A DNA stretch of 64,000 bases from Clusia tigrina (GCA_920105625.2 CAKKTE020000188.1:3270177-3334176); one strand, 5' to 3'. Numbered from the stretch's first letter, positions 1 to 10,987 are shown. Translations and numbers: made by a program. Notes: generated from the sequence alone by a model not told the origin.

Positions 1-389
1 GCACTGCGGCAACTTCCAATGTTGAAATACTTCAAAGATTCCAACCAAAGACCCTAAGAATGATTGTAAACGCGCCCTATTATGTCACAAACAACCAAAT
101 CCATCGTGACCTCAAAGTTCCTACAGTCGCTCAAGAAATAAAAAAGCTCTCTACTTCGCACAATCTGAGACTCCTAGTCCACCCAAATCCACTGATATCG
201 GAACTCACTTCCAACCCCTTCACTTTCATCCGACTGAAGAGAAAATCCACAACAGATCTCCTGTGCTAATAGGCAATGGCTGCACCACTGGGTGTAGTCC
301 ATAAAAGACAGTAAATACAAAAATTAGTCTTAAGTTATTAAATATTGCTGAATGTGATTGAATGTAACAGATTGCAATAAAATATTTGG

Positions 390-424
<35 letters not shown>
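1..424 (+). mobile_element. 3' end of a Jockey-type LINE with poly-A tail
   Basis: The reading frame that is open from the window edge to position 269 encodes the last part of a Jockey-clade ORF2. The track of residues YVTNNQIHRDLKVPTV followed by a short basic tail is typical of the region after the reverse transcriptase thumb. About 125 bp of 3' UTR follow, including an AATAAA at 379-384, and then a run of about 29 A at 396-424. The 5' part is outside the window. The copy ends exactly where the opposite-strand LINE begins, so it probably inserted into that element. Confidence 0.8.
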
Positions 425-428
<4 letters not shown>

Positions 429-464
429 TTATAATTTAAGATGTTATCGCTAGTGGGTTTTGTT

Positions 465-1390
465 TTACTTGATCCACATATTATTCTTATTGGATCTAAG
501 TTGAGCTAATGTGTCGTTCCACCAATAAACCGTATTCCTAAATCTTTTATGTGTAGTTTTGGGAATGGATTCATTCGCACTAATTTTCATTTTTTTCAGT
601 AGGATTGCTGCTTTGTGATCTATATTAATACCTGCTGGTAGGTTAGAGAAGTGTTTTTGTATTGCAATTTGATATTTTTGCAAATCAGCGTAGTCTAATT
701 TATATCTGGGTATACTATGTCCAGTTGATTGTGAGATTTCGTTGAACAAACTGAGCAATATTGGTAAGTGATCACTTACGTGTAAGTCATCAATCACTGA
801 CCATTTAACTGACAAGTTTAATGGTGGAGTGCACATAGTCAGATCCACATGTGTCGAATGTGTTGAGAAGTGTGTGGGTGATTTGTCGTTTAATATAATA
901 AAATTGTTGTTTTGTATATATTTTGAAACTTCTCTCCCTTTTTTATTAGTTTGTTGATCCCCATAGTGGACTCCAGGTGTTGAAATCTCCAAGGAGTAGT
1001 ATCGGTGGGTTAAAGTTGGATAGCAGGTTATGTAAGTCATTTTCCGACAGGATATCTGAAGGGTAATTATATATATTAACTATAGTAAAGGGTGTGTGTG
1101 TTTGGATTTTGGCTGCTATTGCTAGTATTGGAGAATTGACGTTTATAGTTTCATGTTGAATTGAGTTGGAGATTATAAGAGCAACTCCCCTCTTAACTGG
1201 AGCGTTGTTTTCAATGTCGTTTTTTCCATAATAGGAGAAGTTATTAGCAATAATGCTATGGTGTGGATTTGATTAGAGATGGGTTTCTTGAATTGCGATT
1301 ATTTTCGCGTTCTGATTACGCATCAGTAGACAAAGCTCATTGTAATTATTTCGGTATCCATTTAGATTCCACTGAAGTAATCTTAGAACC
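465..1390 (-). pseudogene. LINE ORF2 endonuclease domain, truncated
   Basis: This is the apurinic-like endonuclease of a Jockey ORF2. The visible frame at 1040-465 has the C-terminal hallmarks: a THVDLTMCT stretch, then the conserved SDHLPI catalytic motif, then the linker toward reverse transcriptase. The N-terminal half (1390-1040) is in other frames. The reading frame stops at 465, before any RT motif. The enzyme would nick target DNA; here it is inactive because it is broken and has no RT. Confidence 0.75.
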
Positions 1391-1399
1391 ATAGTTTAA

Positions 1400-2655
1400 C
1401 TAGTGTAATGATGTTTCTACAAATATCGTATAGTCTTTCATGTCAATATCCCGTTCTGAGTCGGAGCTGAGCGAGTCTATAAATGCGTTCTTTATTTTTG
1501 TAGACTGAGTGTTCTTTTGAGGTTTTGCAGGAATAGTGAGTTGAAATATGGTTGTATTATTTTTTAAGAGCGGACTCTCGTATTTTATTTGATCTTTAGT
1601 GGTTTCCCGGTTCTTTATAGTTGGAGTGGAGATGATTTTAAAATTGTTGCTGGTTTTGGGTTGCGGAATTTTGTTGAATCCCGAGTTAGGAATGGGTTTT
1701 CCATTGGAGGTCGAAGTATTTACTATCTCTTTAGATTCGTTTACTTTGTCAGGTGGTTTATTGAATTTATTTTGAGTTGCTTCTTCTAGAGTTTCAATAG
1801 GTGAATCATGTGTTGTGACAGTTGTATCGTTGTTGATGGCTTCAATTGCCTCGCGGAATGAACATTTATTAGGGTTTTGTTCTTTAATATTGCTTGTCTT
1901 TTCTTGAATGTTGGACAGTTTTTGTTGGCAGAACGATGTTGTTGCTTGCAATTAATGCACTCCACTTTCTTACATGGTAGGGGTTCATGGACAACGATAG
2001 AGCACATGTTGCATTTTTTTCGGATTTACAAAATTTGATAGTGAGGCCTATTGCAAAACAGTTTTTGCATTGCATAGGTGATGGAATGTAGAGTTCTACT
2101 TTTACTTTAAATGAGATTATGTGCAATGGTGAATTAGTAATTTTGCCACCTATCATTTTTGTAATTTTTTTGCATTCGACAGCACCTTGTTCTTTGAAGC
2201 CTTCGACAATTTCATTTTCACTTAAATCACGTAGAAAACCGGGATAGACCTCGCCCTTAACCGTATTTAAGGTCGGTTGTAAGCTAACAACGACTTCACA
2301 TAGATTGGAAAGTTTTGTTGTTTTTAGAAATTTGTTTGTTTGGTGTTCATTATTTGTCAAAATAAGAAGGTGACCTTCTCTTTTAAATGATATGGAGCGG
2401 AGTTTTTCAGTTGTTATATTTTCAAGGGCTTTATTTAGTATGAATATGTTGAACAGCTTAAGCGGCTTGTCGATTTTGTTTTTGATTATTATGAATTTGG
2501 GGCACGAGGTAGATTTTTGTGATTTTATGTAGTTTTTGTTTTTGAGGTTTGAAAGTCGTTGTTGTTGTCAATGTTATAATTTTTACTTTTCGGTGCTGGT
2601 TCATTGTCAAGGATAGAAAAAAGTTTTGATCGCGTCCTCCCGGTTCAGGAGGCAT
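1400..2655 (-). pseudogene. LINE ORF1 (gag-like, zinc knuckles), frameshifted
   Basis: ORF1 of the minus-strand Jockey LINE is split over three frames. The N-terminal piece (2655-2458) begins with Met-Pro-Pro-Glu-Pro-Gly and is basic. The middle piece (2360-1884) resembles the conserved RNA-binding region before the knuckles. The knuckle region has Cys-x2-Cys spacing at MQCKNC and again in the next frame at VECINCKQQH, so the array of CCHC knuckles is broken by a frameshift near 2000. The C-terminal piece (1951-1400) is Asn/Thr/Lys-rich. Such proteins package the LINE RNA. This copy cannot make a full protein. Confidence 0.75.
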
Positions 2656-2660
2656 TTTCG

Positions 2661-2825
2661 GATACTCGGATACGCGGTTGAGTCGAATGCTGAATGTATA
2701 ATTGTTATTGTTTGCTTAATTTACACTTAATTGTTGCACAAAGGAGTTTACTAGTCTGCAGATGGCACGAGATGTGGTAAAGAAAACGAAAACTAAAACG
2801 AAAGTTAAATAGAAGACATTACAGA
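2661..2825. other. Short spacer, nothing recognised
   Basis: This is AT-rich sequence between the LINE 5' end and the first recognisable copia codons. It contains an imperfect run of AAAACGAAAACTAAAACGAAA but no gene, LTR or PBS that I can identify. Confidence 0.4.
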
Positions 2826-2838
2826 CAAATGCCTTAAC

Positions 2839-5573
2839 GTGTCTGTGCAGAAAAATGATGTCGATACGGCGATAAAATGGCACAATTGGTATGGCCATGT
2901 AAATTTTAATTGCTTAAAACAAATGTCGAATAATCAATCATTGTGCGGTTTGAAGCTTGGTAAAGTACCGAATAAAATGTTGTGTAAAACGTGCGCAAAA
3001 AGTAAGATAAGTGAAAAACCGTTTCCACGCGCATCCGAAACTAAAGCAAAAGATATTCTCGAGGTAGTGCATAGCGACGTTTGCGGTCCAATAAATAAGA
3101 AGTCAATCGGCGGTTCGCGTTATTTTGCTACGTTTATTGACGATAAATGTCGATATATGACAGTGTATTTCCTAAAAACAAAAGATCCTGTGTTCGATGC
3201 ATTTAAAGACTATAAATCCATGGCTGAAAAGCAAACCGGTCGTAGGATTAAAATTGTAAGAAGTGACAATGATCGCGAATATGTCGGAGGATTTTTTTTT
3301 TTAATTTTTTAAAGCAAAATGGAATCAAAAGTGCCATACACGCCGCAGCAGAACGGCGTAGCGGAAAGAGCCAACAGAACGCTGGAGGAGATAGTAAGGA
3401 CCATGTTGGTTCATGCGGAGCTTGACGAATCTTTTTGAGCGGAGGCAGGAAGACTTCTGCATATTTGAGAAATAGAAGCATGAAGTCTGGTTTGTTTCAA
3501 AGCCCTCAGTGTCTCATTTTATGGTTTTTGGTTCAACTGCTATTTTTCTTGACAAGACGCATTCAAATAAATTCAGTGCGAAGGGAAAGGATTGTATTAT
3601 GATCGGGTATTCTGAGGTGGCAAAAGCTTATCGCCTCTTCGATCCAACAAGCCGAAAAATCATTGTTAGTCGCGACGTATTATTTGAACAAAAAGCTCAA
3701 GTTTGTCAAGATCGTGGAACAAATATGTTGTTAAATGACCTAGAAGGTGAATTTTGGCCCACAAGTTCAACTGTGGCAGACGATGCTGCTGCTGTTCCGG
3801 CGAGTGCTGACATTGCCGTGGGCGTAAGCGATGGTGGTGACGATAATGGTGAAAGGTGTGACATAAGCGAGATTAAAGACGTTGGCGACGGTGACGAAAA
3901 TGGCATAGAAAATGTTGAAGCAACTGGCTCTGAACGTTCGAGGTTATTGCGTTCTGGAAAGCAGTACAATATGCTAGGTGTGATGAGCGTGAATGCATTG
4001 GAAGCGCCGGATAATGTTGAAGAAGCGCTTAGTGGTGCGAATGGCATTGCATGGAAAGCATCGATGGGTGTTTACCATCCAGCGCGACAAGTTTGGTGGC
4101 ATTTCATTCGTTTCAAGTCACGATTGGTTGCCAAAGGCTGCAGTCAACGTTATGGCGTGAATTACGTTGAGACTTTCTCACCAGTGGTGAGGTACGCAAC
4201 AATACGTATGGTGGTCGGATTAGCTGTGGAACATCGTCTCTACGTGCATCAGATGGATGTTTCATCCGCGTATCTGAACAGTGACCATTATGATGAGGTG
4301 TACCTGCAGCAACCGGAATGTTTCCTCGACAACAGCTATCTAAATCGTGTTTTGAAGCTGTAAAAGTCTCTTTACGGACTGAAACAAAGCGGTCGAGAGT
4401 GGAACGCAAAATTAGATGCGATTCTCATTGCTTTTGATTTTTCATAATGTCCAAGCGAGCCGTGTGTCTATACCAACAATCATGATAGCGTGATCAACAT
4501 TATAGCCCTATACGTCGATGACCTGTTTATAGCAAGCTCATGTAAGTCAGAGTTGATGCAAATAAAATATAAAATTTCAAACGAGTTCGATGTGGTCGAC
4601 GGTGTTCCGCTGACACATTTTCTTGGGATGGAGTTTGAACGTGTTGGCGAATCTGGTGAAGTTACTATGTGCCAGAAGCAGTTTATTGTACAATTACTTA
4701 AAGAATATGGAATGGAGAGTTGCAGAGAAGTCTCAACACCATTAGATGCTGGTTTTGTCGGAAGCTCTAAAAGTCAAAGTTGCCAAAAGGTCGACAAACA
4801 AACAACATATCAATCCATTATAGGAGCCTTGTTGTATTTGGCGATTTCGACGCAACAACAAGGATATTGCATTCAGTTTCAAAATTGTCGCAGCGCAATA
4901 CTAATCCACATGCAAAGCACGGGGCAGGCGTTAAACAGGTACTCCGTTATTTAAAGAAGACGTCTGATTACAAATTGCACTATCACCAGACCGGTTTTTT
5001 TTTGGTAGAGAGGGTAAAAATGCCTGCCGCATCATCAAAACTGTGGTCACAGATTTGGTATGTGAGAATTGCACTCACTAAAACATCCCCCTCCCTCGCT
5101 GAGAACATCACCAGACCGGTAAGTCCATTGAATGTTTCGTCCATGCCGACTGGTGTGGTGACGCCCGCGACCGAAAGTCATATTCAGGATTCGCATTCGT
5201 AGCGGCAGAGGCTGCGTTTTCTTGGTAATCGAAGTAGCAGAGCACAGTTGCTCTTAGCAGTACTGAGGCAGAGTACATCGCTCTATCTACAGCAGCAAAA
5301 AAAGCGGTATATATCAACAAACTGTTAGCGGAGATGGGTTTTAAACAAGCCAGCCCGATGATGCTTAATAATTACAACATTAGTGCCCAGTGCTTGGTCA
5401 AAAATCCGACGTACCATGCAAGCAGGAAGCATATCGACATAAGATATCATCATATTCGGCAGTTGTATTGTAGTAATGAAATTAATGTGAACAATGTACA
5501 AACCAACGAAATTATGTCAGATATGCTAACTAAAAATTTACGAATAGTTAAACATGTTAAGCTTTCAAATTAA
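2839..5573 (+). pseudogene. copia pol remnant (integrase, RT, RNase H)
   Basis: At 2839-3312 the GAG-pre-integrase Cys pair (CKTCAKSK) and the integrase core start (HSDVCGP, FIDD) are visible. The frame breaks at a T-rich insertion near 3291, then resumes with the TPQQNGVAERANRT integrase motif at about 3340-3420 and hits a stop at 3436. RT runs 4110-4950 with an intact YVDD motif at about 4510 and internal stops at 4361 and 4446. RNase H spans about 5120-5573 and is interrupted by a 111-bp insertion at 4996-5106 upstream of it. The copy is non-functional. Confidence 0.88.
4996..5106 (-). mobile_element. 111-bp retroposed insert with 14-bp target-site duplication
   Basis: The insert interrupts copia pol between two copies of ATCACCAGACCGGT (4982-4995 and 5107-5120). 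On the minus strand it ends in an A-run (T-run at 4995-5003 on plus), as expected for a poly-A retroposon inserted by target-primed reverse transcription. Removing the insert and one repeat restores the copia frame. The source (SINE, LINE 3' end or cellular RNA) is not recognised. Confidence 0.8.
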
Positions 5574-5617
5574 ATGGGTTTATTTTAAAGAAAAAAATGT
5601 GTAGTGTTGAGAGGGAG

Positions 5618-5771
5618 TGTTAGATATATGTGGCAACACTTCCCTCTACACGTTTTTTCTTTTCATTTAATATTGTTATACTTTGTCTATTCATTCGTTT
5701 TTCAATAAAGAATCAAACAAAAATTTATTTTTAATTAAATGTTTGATAGTGCCTTTCTCCATTTATAAACA
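5618..5771 (+). repeat. Probable 3' LTR of the decayed copia element
   Basis: It starts TGTTAGATATATGTGGCAAC after a purine tract and ends at about ATTTATAAACA. An AATAAA lies at 5705-5710. Its first 25 bases resemble the start of the LTR at 31047 and 35367 (TG...GGCAACnCnnTT). The right border is set only by the CA dinucleotide and is tentative. Confidence 0.6.
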
Positions 5772-5929
5772 GGCATTAAGAAGTGATACCCTACCCGAGG
5801 GTAAGCGTTACTACTGTTCATCCATTGTCACTATGTTGCTCTCGGCTAAAGGTGGCGTGGCGTCGAGAGAATTCCCGCGGTTACATGGCTTGACGCCGTG
5901 AGCGGCAACCGATGATAAATCTCCTCTTA
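5772..5929. other. Unassigned sequence between copia LTR and LINE
   Basis: Moderately GC-rich sequence with a short hairpin around CCCGAGGG (5793-5803). No gene is visible. It could be the degraded start of the LINE that follows. Confidence 0.3.
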
Positions 5930-6095
5930 TATACCTCTTGCACACGAAAACCTCAACCAGCCTCTGAACGCAGCATCGCATGCCTTCTCGCAGGATGTAA
6001 TTCACGTCACCCTGTCAAATCTGGGGAGGCCGATCAACAACTGGAGGGTTCTCGCGAAAAGACTCGTGCTCGGACCACAGACACATTGAGTTTCA

Positions 6096-7020
6096 GTGTG
6101 GCGAGCGGGCGCATATGCCATTGCCCACCAGAAACCCAAGAAAAACAGACTGGCCAAGTTCAGGGAGGCACTGCGTAGCAATTACGTGACGCCACTGAAA
6201 CTTCGCAAGGAGCAGAACATTGAGGCGGCTGTTGAACATCTCAACACCGCTCTAACAAATAGCTTCGAGCTAGCCTGTCGAACTAGACCTCCTCTTAGCC
6301 GGACTCCTGTTCCATGGTGGAATCGAGAGCTTCAGGTGTTGAGGCGTGAGTCTAGAAAACTCCTCAACTGGGCCCTCAAGACGAATCTTGATGAGGACTG
6401 GGAACGATATCGATGTGATCAGAGGGACTACAAGAAGCTAATTTGGGACTCGAAAATGGCTTCTTTTAGAGATTTCTGCAAACCTGATGGCTCCTATACG
6501 GAGAGGCAAAGTGGGACACTCAGCTTGCTGTTGGAGTCACACTTTCCAGGAAATCAGGGAAGCATAGCCCGTCAACAATCACCTTTGGTCGGAACTGTTG
6601 GCAGGGCAGCTACACCCTCTCGACATGATTGGTATGTCGCCAGAACTGTGGCGAATGAGGCTGCTATTAGATTTGCTATCAAATCCTTTGACAGCTTCAA
6701 GTCGCCCGGACTGGATGGCATATATCCGATTGTGTTGAAGGATTGTGTTGAGTTAGTGTTGGCAGCACTGAAGAAGGTTGGAAGAGACCTCTACACCAAT
6801 CCCAAGAGCTTCAGACCTATTAGTATGACCTCGTTCATGCTAAAGAGTTTAGACCGGCTGGTGGAGCTTCGCATGCGCAGGGAGTCTCTGAAGACGCATC
6901 CACTCTCTCCATTTCAGCATGCCTATCAAAGCGGATGATAGAGCGAGCCATCGACAGGAAAGAATACGCAATAGGCATATTTGTGGACATAGAGGGTGCG
7001 TTTGACAATGCTACTTTCAA
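6096..7020 (+). pseudogene. LINE ORF2: linker and N-terminal reverse transcriptase
   Basis: The open stretch of 280 codons carries the pre-RT linker (PVPWWNRELQVLRRESRKLLNWA), which is common in LINEs of the I/LOA group, then the RT finger region with SFKSPGLDGIYPIVLK (normally K-S-P/A-G-x-D-G-I) and FRPISMTSF. A one-base shift at about 6938 leads into the motif A segment GIFVDIEGAFDNATF. The catalytic Asp of motif A is present. Motifs B and C (the DD motif) are missing, so no active RT can be made. Confidence 0.82.
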
Positions 7021-7139
7021 CAGTATGTGCGGCTCTGCTAGGCGGCATGGACCGGGCTCTAGTAAAGCGGTACAACGTGTTGCTGCCAGAGGCTCGTTCA
7101 TGGTTAGATCCCGAGAACGAGCCCGGCAAACACTGCTGT

Positions 7140-7948
7140 CGTATTTTCACTGATGGCTACAGGACTGAAGGCGGTTCAGGTTCTGGTGTCTTCGTGGGAC
7201 CCGTCGGTTCTTTGTCCTTGGTGTGCATGCGTCTGTGTTTCAGGCGGAGGTGTATGCGATACTTGAGGCGATGGACTTTGTTGTGGAAAACAGGTGGAAG
7301 GGCAAATCTATTTGTGTCTGCAGTGACAGCCAAGCTGCGCTCATGGCCTTGGATAGCCCTACCACCACTTCCACGATAGTCAGGTCCTGCAAATCCAGGC
7401 TAAACTGTGTCTGACGCTGACTTGGGTACCGGGACACGCTGGCATTGCGGGTAACGAGACCTCTGACTCCTTGGCCAGGATGGGCTCCGAGGCTGTTTTT
7501 ATGGGCCCTGAGCCTGTTCTGCCACTCCCTTCCGCTGCCATCAAAGCCACTGCAAACAAGGGTGTTGTTTCGACCCACAAGCGAGCATGGCGGGCTGAGA
7601 GAGGCTGCGGATGGACGAAAATTATGCTACCCGTTATCTCTGACCGATGGTCACGGTTCCTTCTATCTTTAGGTAGGAGGGACTGCAGGCTGCTGGTTGG
7701 CGTGATGACGGGGCACTTTCTATGGGCTAGGCACATAGAAAGGATTGGCATATCAGACAGTGCGCTGTGCCCAGCCTGTGGAGAAGAAGACGAGACGGCG
7801 GACCATTTTCTTTGCGTCTGCCCTGCCTTGCTCGAATCAGGTTTGGGATTTTTGGCACTGATGTGCTGAGGAGTAACCAACTTGGCTCATTGGCACCACA
7901 GGATCTACTCCTATTTCTTCGGAGGTCGGGTAGATTTAAAGCAGAGTA
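7140..7948 (+). pseudogene. LINE ORF2: RNase H and C-terminal zinc finger
   Basis: The four acidic or His positions of RNase H are readable across frames: TDGYRTEGG at 7153, FQAEVYAILEAMD at about 7241, CSDSQAALMAL at about 7318 and WVPGHAGIAGNETSD at about 7425. A CCHC finger, CPACGEEDETADHFLCVCP, lies at about 7770-7826. Two frameshifts (near 7210 and 7410) break the frame, and a third near 7840 disrupts the end. The short tail FLRRSGRF closes the ORF at 7948. Confidence 0.82.
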
Positions 7949-8000
7949 AAAGGGAACCTTAAGTGCAGTACAATGGATATATACTCTGTCTGAGTGCTGC

Positions 8001-8899
8001 GCTTACTAGATTCTTCCGACAAAAAATGCCTTCTCGCGTGTACATTTTTTGGGGTTGAAATCGCCGCTCACCCTAAAACCATCAACCAATCAGATGGCGT
8101 GCCGATTTCGTAAAAATATCATATTAACCTCGGGATCAGTAAATAAGTGAAAGTAAACAAGTGAACAAGTAGTAGCAGCAGCAGTGAAACAGTGAGCGTA
8201 GCCGAAAGTGAACATCGTAGTAGCAGATCAGTTAATGAGTGACAGTGGCAAAAGGATCATAGCCGAATCCTGAGAGTGGCATCTGGCAGGGTGAGCGCCG
8301 TGTTAGCAACGGAGAGTTAACAAGTGAGCGTCGCAGAGCAGACATTGTTTTAGGGCAGTTGAAGCAGATGTAAGTATAAGATTGTGGTGCAACAACTGAC
8401 TAACTGAAGCACACAATAAGCGAAGACGAAGTATGAAAAGCGAGCAAACTTTTAAAGCCAATAGTATTTGGACGAATACTAATAAAGCCAATTGTTCTAA
8501 CTAAAAAAGGAATTGTTTGCTTATTACTAATCCAGCGATACGAATGCAAGTATTGAGCTTGGCATAAATTGTCTGAAGGGCGATTACGTAACGATACATT
8601 ATCTTACGGCAAACCTTTGGTGCTTTTCTTATTCAACAAACCGATTTTTATGGAACAAAGCAATCAAATTAGCAGAAGCAGCCATTTATAGAAAACAACG
8701 TTTTTTATTATTCTTAGATTCTATAATTCTTGGTTTGGATCGCGATCATGCAAGTAAATATATTACGAAAGCAAACAGAAATTACAGTATGTACTTTTAA
8801 CCGTACTGTCATTTCAGTTCATTGGCTATTTGTCTTTTTTTAAAGAAATACTATTTAGTCGAAGTTATATAATCAATTAAACCAAAATTAATATCCAGA
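8001..8899. other. Unassigned sequence; simple repeats of AGTGA type
   Basis: Between 8140 and 8330 the sequence is rich in imperfect AAGTGAACAAGTGA/CAGTGAGCG units. AATAAAGCCAATTG occurs at about 8480. The block resembles the untranslated or LTR part of a retroelement, but I can identify neither a partner LTR nor a coding sequence. Confidence 0.35.
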
Positions 8900-8979
8900 C
8901 CATGGCAAATGATCTCGATAAATTGATTCATTCGCCTTGTTTTCTCTCTGTATCTCAACGCGGTTGTGGTATCGGTTGA

Positions 8980-9422
8980 AACAGTACTTCATTGCTTCAT
9001 TTCTCAAGTTGAGAAATCCTTGGCGTACAAAGAATTCACACTTGCCATATTTCTGCACTTCGAGGGAGCATTCAACAATGTATGCCCTAACGCTGTCATT
9101 TCCGCACTCTATAACCCTAAGCCTATGCGGACGACATAGCAATCGCTGCATGCGGCAAATTCCCCCAAACCCTTTCCGAAAAACTTAACATTCACTCTCT
9201 ATTGTGTCGAACTGGTGTAGTGAATTCGAACTTGGGGTTAACCCAACCAAAACCGAGACTATGCTTTTCACTAGGAAGTACAAAATTCCAAGCTTTGCAA
9301 TGCCTAGTCTAAACGGTACTCCGCTCTCTTTGAGCATACACGTTAAGTACTTACGCCTGATTCTCGACCCAAAGCTTAATTGGAAAGCTGAGAGGGCACG
9401 TAAGGCAACATGCGCTATATAC
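8980..9422 (+). pseudogene. LINE RT fragment, motifs A and C fused by deletion
   Basis: The frame reads LAIFLHFEGAFNNV at about 9040-9080, then reaches AYADDIAIAA at 9120-9149 after about 45 bases, and then FELGVNPTKTETMLFTRK and a KYLRLILDPKLNWK thumb motif. Normally about 100 residues, including motif B (PQGGVLSP-like), separate A and C, so these are deleted. In motif A the catalytic Asp is replaced by His (FLHFEGAF). The product would be inactive. Confidence 0.75.
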
Positions 9423-10840
9423 TGTGACGAGCAAAATTATTGATTAATTTTGCTCACACAATAAATGTCCCCCAAAGCAATAGTCACTGCGAAAATGGAC
9501 CGCCAGCGTCACTCGCGTGCAAAGAATTGAGATTGCCGTAACCAATCAGCTTGCGCGCCTCAACGCTTAATATTATATATTAGAATACCTTCGCACCAAT
9601 GGAAACCACGGCGAAGGCGGGAACGCATGAAATGCACGAAATATTAAACGTTGGTCAATAAATCACATGCAAATTGTAACAACAACTACGCAATCGGAAT
9701 GCAAACCACACCATTGGCAAGCCAAGCCAGCCGCTTGCGTAAGACGAGGAAAATTAAATGCATGTGGATTATACCAACAAGAATTCACCGACGGACTTAG
9801 CGAACTCAAGCCAGCCGTTTGCACTGATCGACAACAACAACAACACTACAAGCAGACTTCAATTAATCGTGCGTTAATTACAACAACACGACTCGGTAGA
9901 ATTTACCGAGTACGTTAGCTGGGGAAATAGTACAACAACAACACGAGGAAGGAATGATAAGAAAAGAGACGACGACATAACAATCGCTGTGCAGACAAGT
10001 TGCGCGGACATCACAGAAAGGAGAAACACACAAATAGTGTTCAAACACTGGTGGATAATTTAAATAATATTAACCACGAGCAGAAAGAAATCATGCGTGC
10101 AACAACAACACGGCGTGCAACAGCAACAACGTGCCGCTGCAACATCGTGCCGCTGCAACTACTACGCGCTTGACAACAGCAGGGAAACGCTGAGGGACGC
10201 CTAAGGTCAAGCGGAAAACACCAACAATGCCTTGGCCTTAACAACAGGAAGCGGTAGTCGGAGCAATGGCCAGCGGGACTGGAACAACAACTAGAGGTTC
10301 AACAGGTGGCTATAAAAGCGCCTGTAACCGGACATACGCTCTATTTTTCCTGCTACACATCGCGCAAGTAAGTACCTTAGAAATGTTGCCGCATAGACGT
10401 CACCAAATTAGAAATCAGTACGAACGGACACACACACACACACACACAAGCGCTGCATTTACTACGAATGCTGGATTTTAATCCACTCTCATAGTAAACC
10501 AAAACTTGTTCGTCAACGTTAGAACGGTGGAAGTGGTTTGTCAATCCACCACCGTTGAAACAAGAGACTCAAGACACGGACCTAGACACTAAGAAGTACT
10601 GCGTTTGCTACGAACGCTGGGTTTTTCAATCCGCCTTCATAGAAAACCAGGACTTGCTTCACAAAGTCAAACCGGTGGAAGTGGTTTTTCAATGCACCAC
10701 CGTTGAGACTGGAGACAGGACGGCACAGCACCAAGTTCAGGAGCGGCCTTCATAAAGCTCATCATTTTTGTAATAACGTGTAAACCTAGAACTAAGAATA
10801 AGGATTTAATGAAGAAAACTTAAACATTACAACGACCGAG
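9423..10840 (+). repeat. Solo-LTR-like block of about 1.4 kb
   Basis: The block begins TGTGACGAGCAAAATTATTG, where an 11-bp-arm hairpin (GAGCAAAATTA/TAATTTTGCTC, 9429-9455) sits at the very end. It ends near ...AAACATTACA. Inside are a TATA box (GGCTATAAAAGCGCC, about 10311) with ACATACGCTC downstream, CAA/ACA-rich tracts, and a 148-bp-period direct repeat. These are features of a long LTR with promoter. No gag-pol is attached, so a solo LTR left by recombination is the best reading. The right border and a target duplication are not certain. Direction is set by the TATA box. Confidence 0.5.
10454..10711 (+). repeat. Two-copy direct repeat, period about 148 bp, inside the solo-LTR-like block
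   Basis: Copies at about 10454-10560 and 10600-10711 share CTACGAAnGCTGGnTTTT, CATAGnAAACCA and GGTGGAAGTGGTTTnTCAATnCACCACCGTTGA. In each copy the last part can fold back on itself (CGGTGG...CCACCG), giving two hairpins. Confidence 0.75.
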
Positions 10841-10987
10841 TATATTTTCTGTATACGACCCCTGGAGCAGCTGAATTTTACCACAGCTATAAACCTGCAA
10901 TTTCAAACCCCTCGATAAAATCAGAAGATCCATTGCTCTACTGATCACTGGCGCTCGTCGTAGCACACCTACGAAAGCCCTTTTGCC

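Larger units (their letters stand above)
425..2660 (-). mobile_element. Jockey-clade LINE, 5' part (ORF1 plus endonuclease)
   Basis: Read on the minus strand, the order is ORF1 (from 2655) and then the start of ORF2 with an endonuclease. No reverse transcriptase follows: homology stops near 425, at the poly-A tail of a plus-strand LINE. The missing part is probably displaced beyond the left edge of the window by that insertion. The 5' UTR is short or lost, since only about 170 bp separate the ORF1 start from the copia remnant at 2826. Confidence 0.8.
2826..5771 (+). mobile_element. Decayed Ty1/copia retrotransposon lacking its 5' part
   Basis: The domain order is GAG-pre-integrase, integrase, reverse transcriptase, RNase H, which is the copia order. 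Gag, protease and the 5' LTR are absent. A probable 3' LTR starts at 5618, directly after the purine-rich tract GAGAGGGAG, and begins TGTTAGATATATG. It is a relative of the second copia element at 31047-35576: many protein stretches match, for instance KRLVAKGCSQRYGVNY-type residues. This copy is older, with several stops and frameshifts. Confidence 0.88.
5930..8000 (+). mobile_element. LINE with RNase H (LOA/I type), internally deleted
   Basis: A 5'-truncated LINE ORF2 reads, in order: endonuclease tail (about 5940-6100, frame-disrupted), RT N-terminus (6096-6938), RT motif A region (6935-7020), RNase H (7150-7480) and a C-terminal CCHC zinc finger (about 7765-7825). RNase H after RT is the mark of the I/LOA group and is not found in Jockey. 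Between motif A at about 7010 and RNase H at 7150 the RT palm and thumb are missing, so a large internal deletion has occurred. Confidence 0.82.

Noticed and set aside
1..2660. Twin priming as an explanation of the opposite LINE parts
   Set aside because: In twin priming the inverted part lies upstream of the 3' part and before the poly-A; here the opposite-strand part lies after the poly-A.
6835..7150. Minus-strand frames opposite the LINE RT, and similar antisense frames elsewhere
   Set aside because: They are shadows of the coding frames of the mobile elements.
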